A stretch of 64,000 bases of DNA from Climacium dendroides. Lineage: Eukaryota; Streptophyta; Bryopsida; Hypnales; Climaciaceae. The stretch spans positions 37,203,213-37,267,212 of the forward strand of contig OX467084.1 in NCBI GenBank assembly GCA_950106755.1, written 5' to 3'. Shown here piece by piece: positions 13,263 through 24,134 of the stretch. The position numbers were made by a program, and so were the translations under genes. The notes under the pieces were generated by a model, which was not told the DNA's origin, did not search any database, and saw nothing but the letters and a program-made list of their open reading frames with translations. Each line of letters opens with the position of its first letter. The first letter of the stretch is position 1.

Positions 13263-13939
13263 TGTGAATCGAAGAAGTGAAGAGATTGTCGCAGATGGTT
13301 TTGGTGTTCACCAAGTACTTTTTCTTCGGCAATTGGTGGAGCAATTGCAATTGCTGTGCATATAAGGGAATGTGTGGTGACGACCTCATAGGATATAAGT
13401 TTTACTGTATTGTAGTTTTGTTTGCTAGCATGATAACTTCTTTGCAGCCTATACACACAATGTGGAGATTTGGACGTAGTTGTAAGCACATGTAGATATA
13501 GCAATGTAAAGGAGAAAACATTGTCAATAAAATATAATGTTCCAAATAAAATTGTAGAGTGTGAATGTTGCAGCTTCTGAAGTCGATTCTGAAGAAGACA
13601 CATGGCTTGAGCTATTGATTCAATTGGCTACACATATCATTGTGAAACTACAGTAAATCACTTAAGAATTGACAAGTGTTTTGAGCACAAAATAAGTAAA
13701 AAAAATTTACTAATGGTATGAAGTATAACAAAAAAAATTGGAGAATCTGAATTCACTACATCCAAATATTTTTTTAGTTAGCCCACTCTTCAAAAGACAA
13801 TTTGTAACCTTTCAAGAAAGTATTTTAAAGCACGTCCTAGACACAAGTTTTTTAGCAATTTGTACTTAAAATACAGGACCTTCCAGTATGCATTTTTTGC
13901 CTTAATATTGCACTTAAATAACCCATGTCTCTTGTAGTA
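13263..13939. other. CACTA right subterminal region
   Basis: AT-rich, with no gene. It runs from the end of the TNPA-like gene to the right terminus CCCATGTCTCTTGTAGTA. Confidence 0.6.
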
Positions 13940-13942
13940 ATA

Positions 13943-14948
13943 GGGAGCCTTGTCTTGAAGGTGAAGAAGTATTTGGATCACAAAACGCAAGCCAGATATG
14001 CCATTGGGCTATGAATATGATTCACACTGCCCAGATAAAGTGAATTTTCTCATCCACACATTCAAATGAGGTCAAAGAGAGCCTCCACAAGCATTCAAAA
14101 TTTGAATTCTATTAATGAAGATGTTATTCCAATTTCAGATATAGAGATGGAGGATTTGATGACAACTGAGGACAATTTAAACAAAGGTTTTATTTACAGA
14201 GTTCCTCATGTGTCAGCAATTCAAGAGAGCAACTGTGATGAGCTTTAATGGCAAATTGAAAGGCTTCCTAAATCCTCAACAAAGGCTTGCTTTGCCCTCC
14301 AAGCTATTTCAAAGAAGAAATGTACAGCAAGGATTGTCCAAAGCAACATTGCCACAGCAGCACCAACGTATACAGGAATGATGACCAATTAAAAAAAAAA
14401 TCGAAATGAGCAAATGCAATTTTTCTTTTGCAATGATGACATTGAACATTGTGTGAAGGGGACAAGTCGGAAGTGGGTGTTGTCAAGACCTAATGTCCCT
14501 GCCATATGGCCTGTCAAAATGGGCACCAATTTGTCAAAGCAAGAGATTTTGGCATTTGAAACTGTTGGCTTCCAACTTCCACAACGTCAAGTTATTTCAC
14601 CCCGAAGATTGTTTGGCGGAGAAGCATGTTTAGATTTGGTCTCTGCTTATCCTATTCCATGTATACCAGATGAGCATCCAAAAATTCGGTCAGAGAAAAC
14701 CATTCGTCGGAACCCGAAGGCGCCAACAATAAAACACGCGAACAATTGCGCATCTGCAATTACACTGAAGGCATCCATTCATCGGGTAACAATGGTTCCT
14801 CACCCTGGATTTGGCTGCATTGTTTGCCTTGCCTCTAGATTGGAGCCTAAAATCGAGCAATATATGCTTATTATTTCATCATTTCTAGAGTGTTCATGTC
14901 CATACTTCAAAGAAATGGCTACAAAGTCATTAGGCAAGCGAGGACAAT
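13943..14948 (+). pseudogene. SWIM-family gene, middle segment
   Basis: Continues the segment ending at 797 in frame (LEGEEVFGSQ); a 1-base insertion near 13,980 then shifts the frame (DKVNF follows, as in the 60.8-kb copy). Frames at 14,066-14,248 and 14,414-14,948 carry KKCTARIVQ, FFFCNDDIEHCVKG, KWVLSRPNVPAIWPVK, PTIKHANNC and finally the first half of a SWIM-like zinc finger, CSCPYFKEMA. Stops at 14,246 and 14,390 break the frame. The segment ends at 14,948 where a 988-bp CACTA element is inserted, and the second half of the finger follows at 15,940. Confidence 0.75.
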
Positions 14949-15936
14949 CACTAGAAGAAAAACGTGTCCGTTGCAACCCACTGAGATGCGACTATGTGTC
15001 CTATACAACTGAGATGCGACTGCAGCCCTCTGTATTTGCACCAAATTTCACGTGTATGTAGTTGTAGTCGCAAAGTAGTCGGAAAATGAAGAATAGGGTT
15101 ACGATATTGTAACAGAAGAACTGACATGAGGTATTCTAAATCCAGTATTCATCGCAGTTGTCCATGTGGACAGCTATCCGCGAAGTAGAGTCCACCGTGG
15201 AAAAATGCAATTGCTCTGATTACAAGCTGGAACTAAAAACTAGAAGATTGCAACTTAGAAATGACTCAAATGCAACTAGGAATCAACTATAATGCAACTA
15301 GAGCCCGACTACAGTGCAACTAAAAAATGATTCAAATGCAACTAGAGAACAAGTGCAATGCAACTAGAACATGACTGAAAATCGATTCAATTGTCCAATA
15401 TCGATTGTCAAGAATACCATCAGCTTGAACAGATAAGAATGGTAAGTTATAGTATTCTTGTGTAATGAATTTTGATAGTGAAATTCTAATATTTATATAT
15501 TTTGTAGATTTTTACACTTTGTAGATTTCTATAATCTACAACTCTATAAATTATAACCAAGTCGCAAACTAGTTGCAAACCAATTGTATGTCAATCGCAA
15601 ACCAGTTGCATTCTAGTCGCAAACGAGTTGCACATCAATCGCAAACTAATTGCACACTAGTTGTATGTCAATCGCAAACCAGTTGCACATTAGTCGCAAA
15701 CCAGTTGTACACAAATAAGTGAAATAACTTCCACATCAGCAACCACGTCACAGCAGTTCATCAACGAAGTTCTCCATTGCCTATCGAATGACAAACAACC
15801 TTGCGACTGCAGTGCAACTCATGCGACTTGTCCACTGTGACTGCGGACTCCAAAATATCACCAAGTCGCAAACGTCCGATACGACTACAAACCAGTCGCA
15901 AATCGCAGTCGCAAAACCCTGCTTTTTCTTCTAGTG
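14949..15936. mobile_element. 988-bp non-autonomous CACTA element
   Basis: Left end CACTAGAAGAAAAACG; right end reverse-complemented CACTAGAAGAAAAAGC; flanked by the 3-bp duplication AAT (14,946-14,948 and 15,937-15,939). It encodes no protein. The interior is packed with short subterminal repeats: TGCAACTAG-type on the left half and AGTCGCAAACCAGTTGCA-type on the right half, largely complementary in sense. Excision rejoins the two halves of the SWIM-like finger in frame. Confidence 0.93.
15270..15715. repeat. Subterminal repeats of the 988-bp CACTA element
   Basis: Many copies of TGCAACTAG (15,270-15,370) and of AGTCGCAAACCAGTTGCAC with variants (15,555-15,715), with TGCGACT/AGTCGCA words continuing towards both ends. 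Multiple short direct and inverted repeats near the termini are the usual layout of TNPA-binding sites in CACTA elements. Confidence 0.75.
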
Positions 15937-15939
15937 AAT

Positions 15940-16091
15940 GGGCAAATTGTAAGCATTTCTATTTTGTTTTTACGATCATTTGCAACCTTGAGTCAGCAAT
16001 AGATTCCTTCATTCATGCCCCAAGTTTCAGTTTCAATGAAGTCAAGAAGATCCTTCTTAGTGGGATATTAAATCATTTAACTCTAAGTTAG
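15940..16091 (+). pseudogene. SWIM-family gene, C-terminal segment
   Basis: Resumes directly after the 988-bp CACTA element and one AAT copy. The restored codons read W-ANCKHFYF, supplying the C-x-H half of a SWIM-type zinc finger whose C-x-C half lies at about 14,890. It continues with FIHAPSFSFNEVKK and stops at 16,089-16,091. The 60-kb copy has the near-identical ending FIHAPSYSFNELK (61,761-61,800), which confirms a real family C-terminus. Confidence 0.8.
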
Positions 16092-16890
16092 ATTTTTTAT
16101 TGCAAAATAGTATCAACTTTTGTACCTTCTGTACTCATCAATGTATATGTAGTAAGACTAAAAGGGCCACTACTTCCATTTCACTTTCAGCATTGAGATT
16201 ACTGTGTAATTTTTTTTGTTTTCCTTCTACCTATATTTTGCATTATGGTTTATTATATTCCATCATTGATATCATGTGTTTGTACCTTCATTTTCTTCTA
16301 ACCATTGTGTTTTGATTTTAATTTTTTAGTTTAGGGTTCAAATTCTCTCATTTCTACTTGAAACAAAGTCTATACAATCATCAATTCTAAAAATGTCCAC
16401 AGTAATAGGTCTATTTGAGATTTATTATATGGCATAAAAGCAATTCAATTCAACTCTAAACTTCTTTGGTTTTAAGACAATTTACTTCCATGGTCATAGG
16501 CACTGCAGTAGTGAAGTTAAAATTTTGAATGGTATGTATTCTAATTTTTACCTTTTTCATCTACTCTTTTCATCCATTGTCTTCTATTTTTGCATCCACC
16601 TTCATCCATTTTTTCCATCTACTTTCATCCATTTTTCATCTATTTTCATCCATTTTCATGCAACTTTATCTTTTTTCATCCTAAATTAATGCTCCCCGCT
16701 CACAACTTGCTGCTCACCGCTCACCGCTCACGTACTAGCGACGTTGGAAGTCAAACTACTATAGAAAATCTTTCCCTTCCACTCTAATTCCAAGGATGAA
16801 TAGTTGTACTTTTGTCTTATTGAAAATTATTTTCTTTCATTCATTGACCAAAAAATGGCCTCTCATAGGATGCAACAGGCAAGGTACTCT
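16092..16890. other. Intergenic, pyrimidine-rich repeat
   Basis: No gene seen. Between 16,560 and 16,682 lies a degenerate short tandem repeat of TTTTCATCCA / TTTTCATCTA words. Confidence 0.6.
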
Positions 16891-16920
16891 AAACCCTAAA
16901 CCCTAAACCCTAAACCCTAG
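16891..16920. repeat. Interstitial telomere-type repeat (AAACCCT)4
   Basis: Four perfect AAACCCT units followed by degenerate copies to about 16,930. This is the common plant telomere unit (TTTAGGG on the other strand). Here it is short and internal, so it is an interstitial copy and not a chromosome end. Confidence 0.9.
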
Positions 16921-16930
16921 ACCCTGAACC

Positions 16931-17065
16931 TTAAACTGGAACTGGAACTGGCAACCCCGAATTCTGCTGGCTTTGTAAACCCTAAACTAGAACTGGAACT
17001 AGTAACTCGTAAACCCTAATCTAGAACTGGAATTGGCAACCCCGAATTTTGCTAACAAGGGCTCA
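16931..17065. repeat. Degenerate tandem repeat after the telomere-like unit
   Basis: Three imperfect copies of a roughly 45-60-bp unit built on CTGGAACTGGCAACCCCGAAT and TAAACCCTAA words. Confidence 0.6.
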
Positions 17066-17169
17066 AGTAAACCCTGACATACTGGAAGCAACCTAATGCT
17101 TCTAGAAGAAACCTGATGCAACCAGATGCTTCTCGCACTGTCCTACTTGGAAGCAACCTGGAAACTTTA

Positions 17170-17588
17170 GTTGAGGATTAGGTGCGCGCCAACTTCCCCC
17201 TCATTCCGTGGAGGCGCGTTTGCTGCGGAGGGAATTTGGAATCCCGTTCTCTCTTTTTACGGGCTTCTCGTTTTCCGTTCTTCTGTGACTTATGAGGCAC
17301 GTTCACTGTGGATGGAATTTAGAAGTTCCTGCGAGCCTCCTTCTCCACGCGATCGAAATTGCAACGTGAGAGTCTACTGAGTGGAAGACTGGAGGTGGGA
17401 TTTGTCTGTCTTTGAAGGAGCTCATGATGGGGGAGCTGTGTTTGAAAGGACGTCACAGTGGGGGAGCTGTGTTTTGAAGGAGCTTAGAGTGAGAGACCTG
17501 TATTTTGAAGGAGCACACGGTCGAGAAAATTGGAAGCTGCTGAAGAAGAGGTCGGGGTTCAAATTTGCAAGGTCTTCTAATCGTGGCA
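17170..17588 (+). other. Possible 5' leader exon of the ParB/methylase-like gene
   Basis: A locally GC-richer region ending in GGCAA|GTGAGT, a good donor. The next plausible acceptor before the coding exon is TTTGCAG at 19,641-19,647, giving a first intron of about 2.06 kb that would contain the palindrome cluster. Within it (17,411-17,531) lie four imperfect 30-31-bp repeats starting TTTGAAGGAGC. No protein assignment; this is inference from splice-site quality only. Confidence 0.35.
17411..17531. repeat. Four imperfect 30-31-bp tandem repeats
   Basis: Units begin TTTGAAGGAGC (or TTTGAAAGGACG), and the first two end GGGGGAGCTGTG. Confidence 0.7.
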
Positions 17589-19647
17589 AGTGAGTACTTT
17601 GCGTTTTCCTTTCTGCTAATTAGGAATGTAGGTTTTATTGTTTCCTTTCTCCAAACTTGCTTTATGAAATTGCAATCATGTCGCTGAGGGGTGGGCTCCT
17701 ATGAGTTTCTTCATGCTGTCCGTTTTGGCTGCTTAAGAATCGAACTCATATGAAACGTTGGGTTCAGTCTATCCGTCTTCGGTGCTTCAGAATCAAACTC
17801 ACATGAAATTCGTAGGTATCTCGTTCTCATGATTCTCAATTCTTTTCTGATTGTTATATTTGAGTTGTAGGGGGCATCACTTTCAACAATAGTCTTAGGG
17901 TTTAGGGTTTGTTTACCTGCCACAGTTTAGAACAAAATTTTTTAAAAGTAGTTATAAGTTAGTGAAGATTTTTTTGAATGATGGAGGAGGAGGTTCGAGA
18001 TTAGGGGTCCAATCTCTGGTAGTTGCTGCATACAAAGTCTGAGAAGGAACCATTTTGATGGATTGTGCAATGGTGCAGCTCAACCAAATTCATATCGAAA
18101 TTCACTATGCAGGTTTCACAGTTTTTCTCTTATTTTTTCTCTCATGTGATGTTGGACTATTTTTGGCTATGGTGTCAGAGCTAAAGGTAGTGGACGTTTG
18201 TTGTTCCAAGTTTCATGTTTCATTTCTGTATTTCATTGCTTTTCAAACTTGTTGTGTAAGCTGCTTTGTATAGGGTTTAAGATTCTTGAAATTCATTTGA
18301 AAGATGGATTATATTCATTGGAAGAGCATTGAGGTCTCAAGGTCTGTGTTGGTTGTTTTGTTCAAGAATCAATTAATTAGGAGGTGAATTGCAGTTTCAA
18401 TATTAAGCTAGCTTTGAAATCTGGCCTTTTTGTGTTTTTAGTCCAGATCCAGTTCTTGCCTTTCCTTGATTTCAATCACAAGTATATCCTTGACCAATTC
18501 ACTTCTTCATTTTTGATCCCACTTGCATTCTCAAACACTGATTACTCACATTGTAATTTCAAAACGTACATTAGCTTTCGTAGTTTATAGATTCCAGAAT
18601 TTGTAGTTCGCATATCCCAATGAATGTGCTCAATGTTGTTCCAATGCACATTTATTTTTAAGCCAATCGTGTTGATAGGGAACCCTAAAAACATTCACAA
18701 ATCTCAGGAGAGCAATCTTAGAAGCAAAACGAAACCCTAAATTTATCGAAAACTGATTCAGCTTCAATTGCCTCGTATGGTTAGACGTATACTCTGCATC
18801 TATCATTTTAGCGCGACTCGCGCTAAAATGACAAATGTAGAATATACGTTTGACTGACCGACTAGAAAACATGAACCCAATGTTTGTCATTTTAGCGTGA
18901 CTCACGCTAAAATGACACTATGACAGACATTGGGTTCACGTTTTCTAGTCGTTGAGTCAAATATATACACTGCATCTGTCATTTTAGCACGACTCGCGCT
19001 AAAATGACAAATGTAGAGTATACGTTTGATTGACCGACTAGAAATCGAGAACCCAATGTCTGTCATTTTAGCGTGAGTCGCGCTAAAATGACAGACAATT
19101 AAATGAACAATTAAATCAATCCTCTAAAAAACATGAAACCACCAATACTAACAACACACACTAAAGAAAACCACAATCTTACTAAAAACCAAATGTGTAG
19201 TAAAAGGGCCTCATTGACCACTAGAATCACGAAGAAAATGACGCAGACTGAGGCTTGTATGTCATTTTAGCGCGACTCGCACTAAAATGACATATAGGCT
19301 GAAACTCCGCATGAAAGACAAGTAAATCAAATTTACACAATTCCTCCTAAGATCGAAGGAAGAATCCACATAAAACTCATTCTATAAATGTCATTTTAGC
19401 GCGAGTCGCGCTAAAATGACATCCACATAAACAAGCTGAACTCTAAAAACCACACAACAACAAGAGATCACTATATACAAAACACAACATCTGAACATCG
19501 GTAAATCAACAAGTACTCTGTATATAGGAAGCTGCAATTTAGCGCGCTACGTGCTAAACTGCAATTGAACCAAAACTAAACATACGTGAAAATGCAACCT
19601 AAGATAACTTCAAAGCCTGAAACTCATGTCTTCTCCCTGATTTGCAG
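17589..19647 (+). other. Inferred first intron / leader with palindrome cluster
   Basis: No coding sequence is supported. The left part holds an imperfect duplication around 17,715-17,805. The right part holds seven copies of the TTTAGCGCGA-type palindrome. It ends at TTTGCAG directly before ATG-GAG-GAT at 19,648. Confidence 0.45.
18803..19562. repeat. Cluster of seven 29-35-bp palindromes
   Basis: Copies at 18,803-18,831, 18,886-18,916, 18,978-19,008, 19,061-19,093, 19,261-19,291, 19,388-19,422 and 19,533-19,562. The typical arm is GTCATTTTAGCGCGA, then one centre base (C or G), then the complementary arm. Copies 1, 2 and 6 are perfect; 3, 4 and 5 have one mismatch; 7 is degenerate and uses the TGCAATTTAGC arm. 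The first four sit in two about 118-bp direct repeats with an inverted partner between them. See the intron copies further on. Confidence 0.92.
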
Positions 19648-21136
19648 ATGGAGGATGAATTGAGCACGCTTGAAATGTACTTCCAAAAATGTGAAGTCCA
19701 GTTCGATGAAGATGACCAAAACGCCGATGACCATCTCGTTGAGGGAGAATACTGGAAGTTCAAAGAGCCACACAGAGTTGAGGCATGGAGTCTTTTCATG
19801 ATTCCCTTTAGGAATGAAATGACCTTGTCATACAAGTTTAAAAATGCCCAGGTATACCTGCAAATCTCATTTCAAACGAAGATCAAAGATGTGGAAGCAG
19901 ACATGCACCCCACGATCAAAATAAAATGCATGACGACTATACCCAACATCGATAAGAAGGATCAATATCATTTCGCCATGTGCATGGACTCAGTACTCAT
20001 ACCATTCAATTTGAGTCCGTTACTTGAAAGCCTTGATCCAACACCCTACAGAAGTGAGATTAAGGAGCTTGAAAAGAAGTTGGACAACAATGAGTGGATG
20101 AACGCCAGCGGCACCCCACTAATATGGAAGAAGTTGTGCAACAAGATCAGGCACCTCTTCACAGATTTCCACACACTAAAGGGAAAGCTCGCAATGCAGA
20201 ATGAGATCAACAAACCTCGGTCGTCTCAAAGGGTGGCACAAACCCAAGCAGAAGTCACAGTTCGAGGCCCTCAGTTGCACAAGAGTCTAGAAGTAGTCGG
20301 GGATATAGAAATTCACAAAAATAGGCAGAGAGAACCCCGAAGGAAAAAGGGAAGAAAATTGTGGCCCATCCAACGCGGCAGACACCACCAGCAAAGGGCT
20401 CAGAGGTTTCAGAGGTTGCTCAAGGAAGTTTCGTGGACGAAATGGAAAATGTTCCACACTCACAAGCGACAGAGAAGAAACCAGACTATGAGTCAAGTCT
20501 ACAAAAAGTTGAGTCAAGTCAAGTCTACAAAAAGTGAGTCAAGTCTACAAAAAGTTCTGGATGACCTATGAGGATGCATATGTGTTCGGCATTGGAGACA
20601 AAAAGGAGATTGACATCTCCCAATTAATTGAGGCTCCATCAACATTCAACATCAAGTCCAAGCAGGCGAATATAGTTGAAGACATGGTGAACTACTTGCT
20701 GAACATACCCGACAAGTCCACAAAGCAAACGCTTTTCGTTATGCCCGTCAGCTGTAGCGAAAAGCCTACTGAGTGGGAAGAGATTAAGAGCGGAAACTTC
20801 TACATTATAAATGGGCAGCATAGTGTAGAAGCTAGTAAGTTCATGTTCGATAACGCTAACAATGTTGACAAAGACGAGCGGGAGAATTTCCGCAAATGGA
20901 ATTGCTTCATTGTCTGGTCAGAGGATGCCGAGAAGTTGCGGTGCATCTCGGCATATTATAATCAGACAAATCATTTTGTAGCTGTCCAATCATCATGGGC
21001 TACAAATATATGAGGAGCTCACTCAATTTGGGAGGCTATGGGAAGACCTGAGAATCCCACAGCAATAAAGTCTGTGGGGATCACTTCATCAACCAGGAGG
21101 ACAGTCAAGAATAGAAGAAAGAAAGATAACTTCCAA
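19648..21136 (+). pseudogene. Block 1: ParB/DGQHR-like domain
   Basis: Starts at ATG right after TTTGCAG. An acidic N-terminus (FDEDDQNADDH) leads to a conserved-looking region and a basic stretch. Near 20,490-20,560 an expanded repeat (GAGTCAAGTCTACAAAAAGT units) shifts the frame. In the second frame comes EEIKSGNFYIINGQHSVEAS, with the G-x-H...A pattern of ParB-like and DGQHR domains, then NCFIVWSEDAEKL and YYNQTNHF. A TGA at 21,011-21,013 (CGA-compatible) is followed by about 120 more open bases to a GTATGC donor. Confidence 0.55.
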
Positions 21137-21139
21137 GTA

Positions 21140-21170
21140 TGCAGTTTAGCGCGAGTCGCGCTAAAGTGCA
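21140..21170. repeat. Intron palindrome (copy 8)
   Basis: TGCAGTTTAGCGCGA arm, centre G, near-perfect complementary arm. It begins three bases after the GT of the donor at 21,137. Confidence 0.9.
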
Positions 21171-21277
21171 TGAGTGTTTCTATTTGAACTTGTTTCCTAC
21201 ATCTTCTGAAATAGCACTAACTAATTGAAATTTAATTCCGTCGTCATCTCTAATGCCTGGGAACGAACATGTGGCAG

Positions 21278-22624
21278 GTATTCGAGAGAGCTATGCTTAA
21301 GAGATTTTCTCTGATTGAGGTAAACAAGAGCCTGAAAATCTCTAAGACGAAGGCTAAAGAAGAGAAGCTCAAGCTCACAAACGAACTACGGCTTATTACA
21401 GCCCCAAACGACGTGTACAAGTTTTGGAGTGAGATGATTTCTACTGCTGCTCATGGGGAGCTTTTCAATCCTGACATGGACAAGAAATTTAACGCTTGGC
21501 AGGATTGGAACCCTGAAAATTGCATGCTCAATCGGGAATTTTTTAAACATCTTGGAAATTTGAGCTATGACGAGCTTACAAAGCTCGCAAAGCATCTACT
21601 CAATTAAGGTGGTGAGAAGCGCAAGCACTCGTACCCAAAAGTAATCATCAGGAAAATTTCATCTGTACTTGACGATTGCTATACAACACAGGAGTGGGTC
21701 GAGAGACGCAAACGAAAAAAACTCGTCATGAAAGAGCTTCATGCTATTGATCCCAGTCTTGGACTTCTCAACCCAAGGAACGAGATAATTAGTGAGAATT
21801 GGAAGAAGTTCAAGAAGGAGCGCTTCTTCTCGAGTGCTACCATGGATGTTCTTCTGGATAGGCCAGGAGAGGCTTACTTCGGACAAGCAAAGAGCACGCA
21901 CGCGAAGAATAAATCATGTTCCGAGCTCTCTCAGGATGCATTCAAATTCTTCAAATCATTTATCAAGTACAAGTCCAAATTCAAAAAGCCGACTGCACAT
22001 GGACACTATCGTATGTATGAATGGTCTTCGAATGTGCACAACGAGTGGCCGGCTAAGGTTTGGGATGCTGACACCACAAAACGATTGGCGCTTGGAGTAA
22101 TAGATTTTTGATCTCTGCCAGGCATTGGGAAGAAGGAAAGTTCTACTGTAGACAATCCGTATTTTGTTGAGGTACTTACCTCCATGCAGAAGGCCAAGAA
22201 GCCTTCCATTGAAGATGTTCTGTCGTGGCTCTTCATATGTGGAGACGAGAAGGAGCAGGCTCAAGTAGTACATTTCGTTGAGACTAACGACTTCCTGAAG
22301 TCCTTCTCTAGTACATTTTCTATTTACTCGGCAGACAAACACGATCGCCTAGGAGATGTCTCGGCTTCGAGAACACCGAAGAAGGTGTTTCTCGTTTTCT
22401 TGCAGAACCCCACAAACGAGAGGCAGGTTGTAATCCTGGAGGAGTTCAATTGCCCTGAAATTGCACGGTATATGAAGGTGCGGATGTATAGTGAACTGGA
22501 GTATTGAATTCACAATACAGAACTAAGAATGGAGTTCTATCTGTGGATTGTAAGGAAGTTCGTTGCTCCAGGAATGTCAATCTTCTCCGCCTACACAGGA
22601 GGAAAGCTTATGTACGCTGCAATG
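21278..22624 (+). pseudogene. Block 2: DNA N4/N6-methyltransferase-like module
   Basis: One frame throughout, broken by TAA at 21,605 and TGA at 22,109 and 22,505. The middle has KRLALGVIDF followed by LPGIG, which sits where a beta-class motif IV (DPPY) would be. The end reads EFYLWIVRKFVAPG, then SIFSAYTGGKLMYAAM, in the position and style of the PG...D-F-x-G-x-G motif I with the trailing AA. After the intron the next exon starts SNVDIFAIGPAEQ, which fits motif II. The catalytic motif is not canonical, so this could be an inactive or strongly diverged methylase. Confidence 0.5.
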
Positions 22625-22638
22625 GTAAGCCTCTGAGC

Positions 22639-22669
22639 TGCAATTTAGCGCGAGTCGCACTAATGTGCA
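22639..22669. repeat. Intron palindrome (copy 9)
   Basis: TGCAATTTAGCGCGA arm with a partly diverged right arm, 14 bases after the donor GT at 22,625. Confidence 0.85.
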
Positions 22670-22731
22670 ATACTTGTAAATGCTATTAAAGTTCTATTTT
22701 GCTCTATTGTTTGTTAGAATTGCATCCTTTT

Positions 22732-22762
22732 GTCGATTTAGTGTGGACCGCGCTAAAATGTC
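22732..22762. repeat. Intron palindrome (copy 10, degenerate)
   Basis: GTCGATTTAGTGTGG / CCGCGCTAAAATGTC; same intron as copy 9. Confidence 0.7.
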
Positions 22763-22809
22763 ATAGGGCATTCGATGAGTAATTTTTTACTTTGATTGGT
22801 TACTTGCAG

Positions 22810-23889
22810 ATGAGTAATGTTGACATCTTCGCCATTGGACCAGCTGAGCAGTTATTATGGTGGGAGGAAATTTGCTTGAAGGCAATGACGCTAGACATAG
22901 CCGATTTCCTTGATAGTAGTTATTCGACTGCCAGGTTTGGAGGTCCAAGGCTCTAGGCTCGACCCCCTCCTCATCGAAGCGAAAGTTCAGGTCCACTCAG
23001 AGTTCTCCTCTGAGTCAACAAAAGAAAAGGCCAATTCCTCACTTCCATGACGCGGACTCTGATTCCGAAGAGGAAGACGAAGACGATGAGGACAAGCAAG
23101 AAGGAGAAGGAGAAGAGGAGACAAAAGAACTAGGTCCTGAGGGGCTTGATGAAATGGCAACACCAACTAGTCGCCCCTCCGGAGATATCCCCGGTTCGTC
23201 AGCGAGCTCGATGTTGCCGCCCTTGTCGCAGACACCAAAGACTCCGTCTACATTTGGGCCACCACAGAAGAGAAGGAAGAAGGACAGCATAACAAGTATC
23301 GCAAAGCAACTTGCTGAGATTTCTCAGCAGACTACAGCATCTCTGGCAAGCATCCAAAAGCAAACGGAGTTAGCCAAGCAATAAACTGAGCTTGCTTTGG
23401 CGCAAATGAGGGCAAAGAACGCTAATGAAAGAATGACAAATATTTAACTTCACAGGTCGAATCAGGAGTTCATGCGACAGGAGTCAAGAACAAACCGAGA
23501 GCTATGTGCGCAGATAGGGAAATGTTGCAAATCTTACTTGTGAAGATTGGGATTGAACCTCTCGCAATGCTGTTGACGACCACATCCCCTCCCGTACTGC
23601 AATTACAGGGGCAACCATCTAGCTCGAACATTAGCAATGCTTCGAGTCTGTCAAAGCCCACAGACGGACCACCGCCTCTTCCTGTTCATGAGGCCATGCC
23701 TGTCCTTCCCCCTCTTTCTGAGAAGAATGTTGCGGATCCCCTTCCAGCAATAGAGCGTGAAGGAGTTGATGAAGATCAACAGGGACGACATTGCAACCGC
23801 GGAGATCCAATTGGGGCAGAACCTGTCCATGGATGCTTCTGAGGTGGAGCCTAGAAGTGATGCCCTACCCACCGGAGATCAACCTGCAG
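22810..23889 (+). pseudogene. Block 3: end of methylase-like domain and acidic/coiled linker
   Basis: Begins after TTGCAG with SNVDIFAIGPAEQLLWWEE. A stop at 22,954 and a frame change follow. The frame at 23,040-23,384 encodes a strongly acidic stretch (EEEDEDDEDKQEGEGEEE), a Ser/Pro-rich region, basic KRRKK and a Gln-rich helix. It continues with Ser/Pro-rich sequence to a CAG|GT donor at 23,890. Confidence 0.45.
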
Positions 23890-23923
23890 GTTTTTTCCCA
23901 TGAACGCCTAGTTTTGTGATATG

Positions 23924-23950
23924 TAGTTTTAGCACAACTCGCGCTAATCT
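23924..23950. repeat. Intron palindrome (copy 11, degenerate)
   Basis: AGTTTTAGCACAA / TCGCGCTAATCT, in the intron 23,890-24,134. Confidence 0.7.
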
Positions 23951-24134
23951 GTTTAATAGAGTGTAGACTAGTTTTTTACTATAGTTGCATCACTCATTTT
24001 TAAATTTTTTTTCTTGACGGGTTACCATAGTAGTACCATTTTTGGCTTCATATGATATTGTAAAAATCTTACAGCGAAAATCATATGTAATATAACTCTT
24101 ATAGCAAAAAATTTCCCATACACTGGACTTGCAG

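Larger units (their letters stand above)
798..13939. mobile_element. 13.1-kb CACTA (En/Spm-like) transposon, apparently full length
   Basis: Left end reads CACTACAAGAGATGTGGG; the right end, reverse-complemented, reads TACTACAAGAGACATGGG. The ends are flanked by a 3-bp duplication ATA (795-797 and 13,940-13,942), the size expected for the CACTA superfamily. The outermost C of the right end has changed (TACTA instead of CACTA). Inside are a TNP2-type transposase on the minus strand and a TNPA-like gene on the plus strand, diverging from a shared region at 8,035-9,470. Excision restores the host SWIM-family reading frame. Because one terminal base and one TNP2 codon are damaged, it may no longer be autonomous, but damage is slight. 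Confidence 0.93.

Noticed and set aside
16891..16930. Chromosome end
   Set aside because: Only four units, with ordinary sequence continuing on both sides.
18803..19562. CRISPR-like array
   Set aside because: Repeats are palindromic and regularly similar, but spacers vary in length, are partly repeated themselves, and the context is a plant gene with introns.
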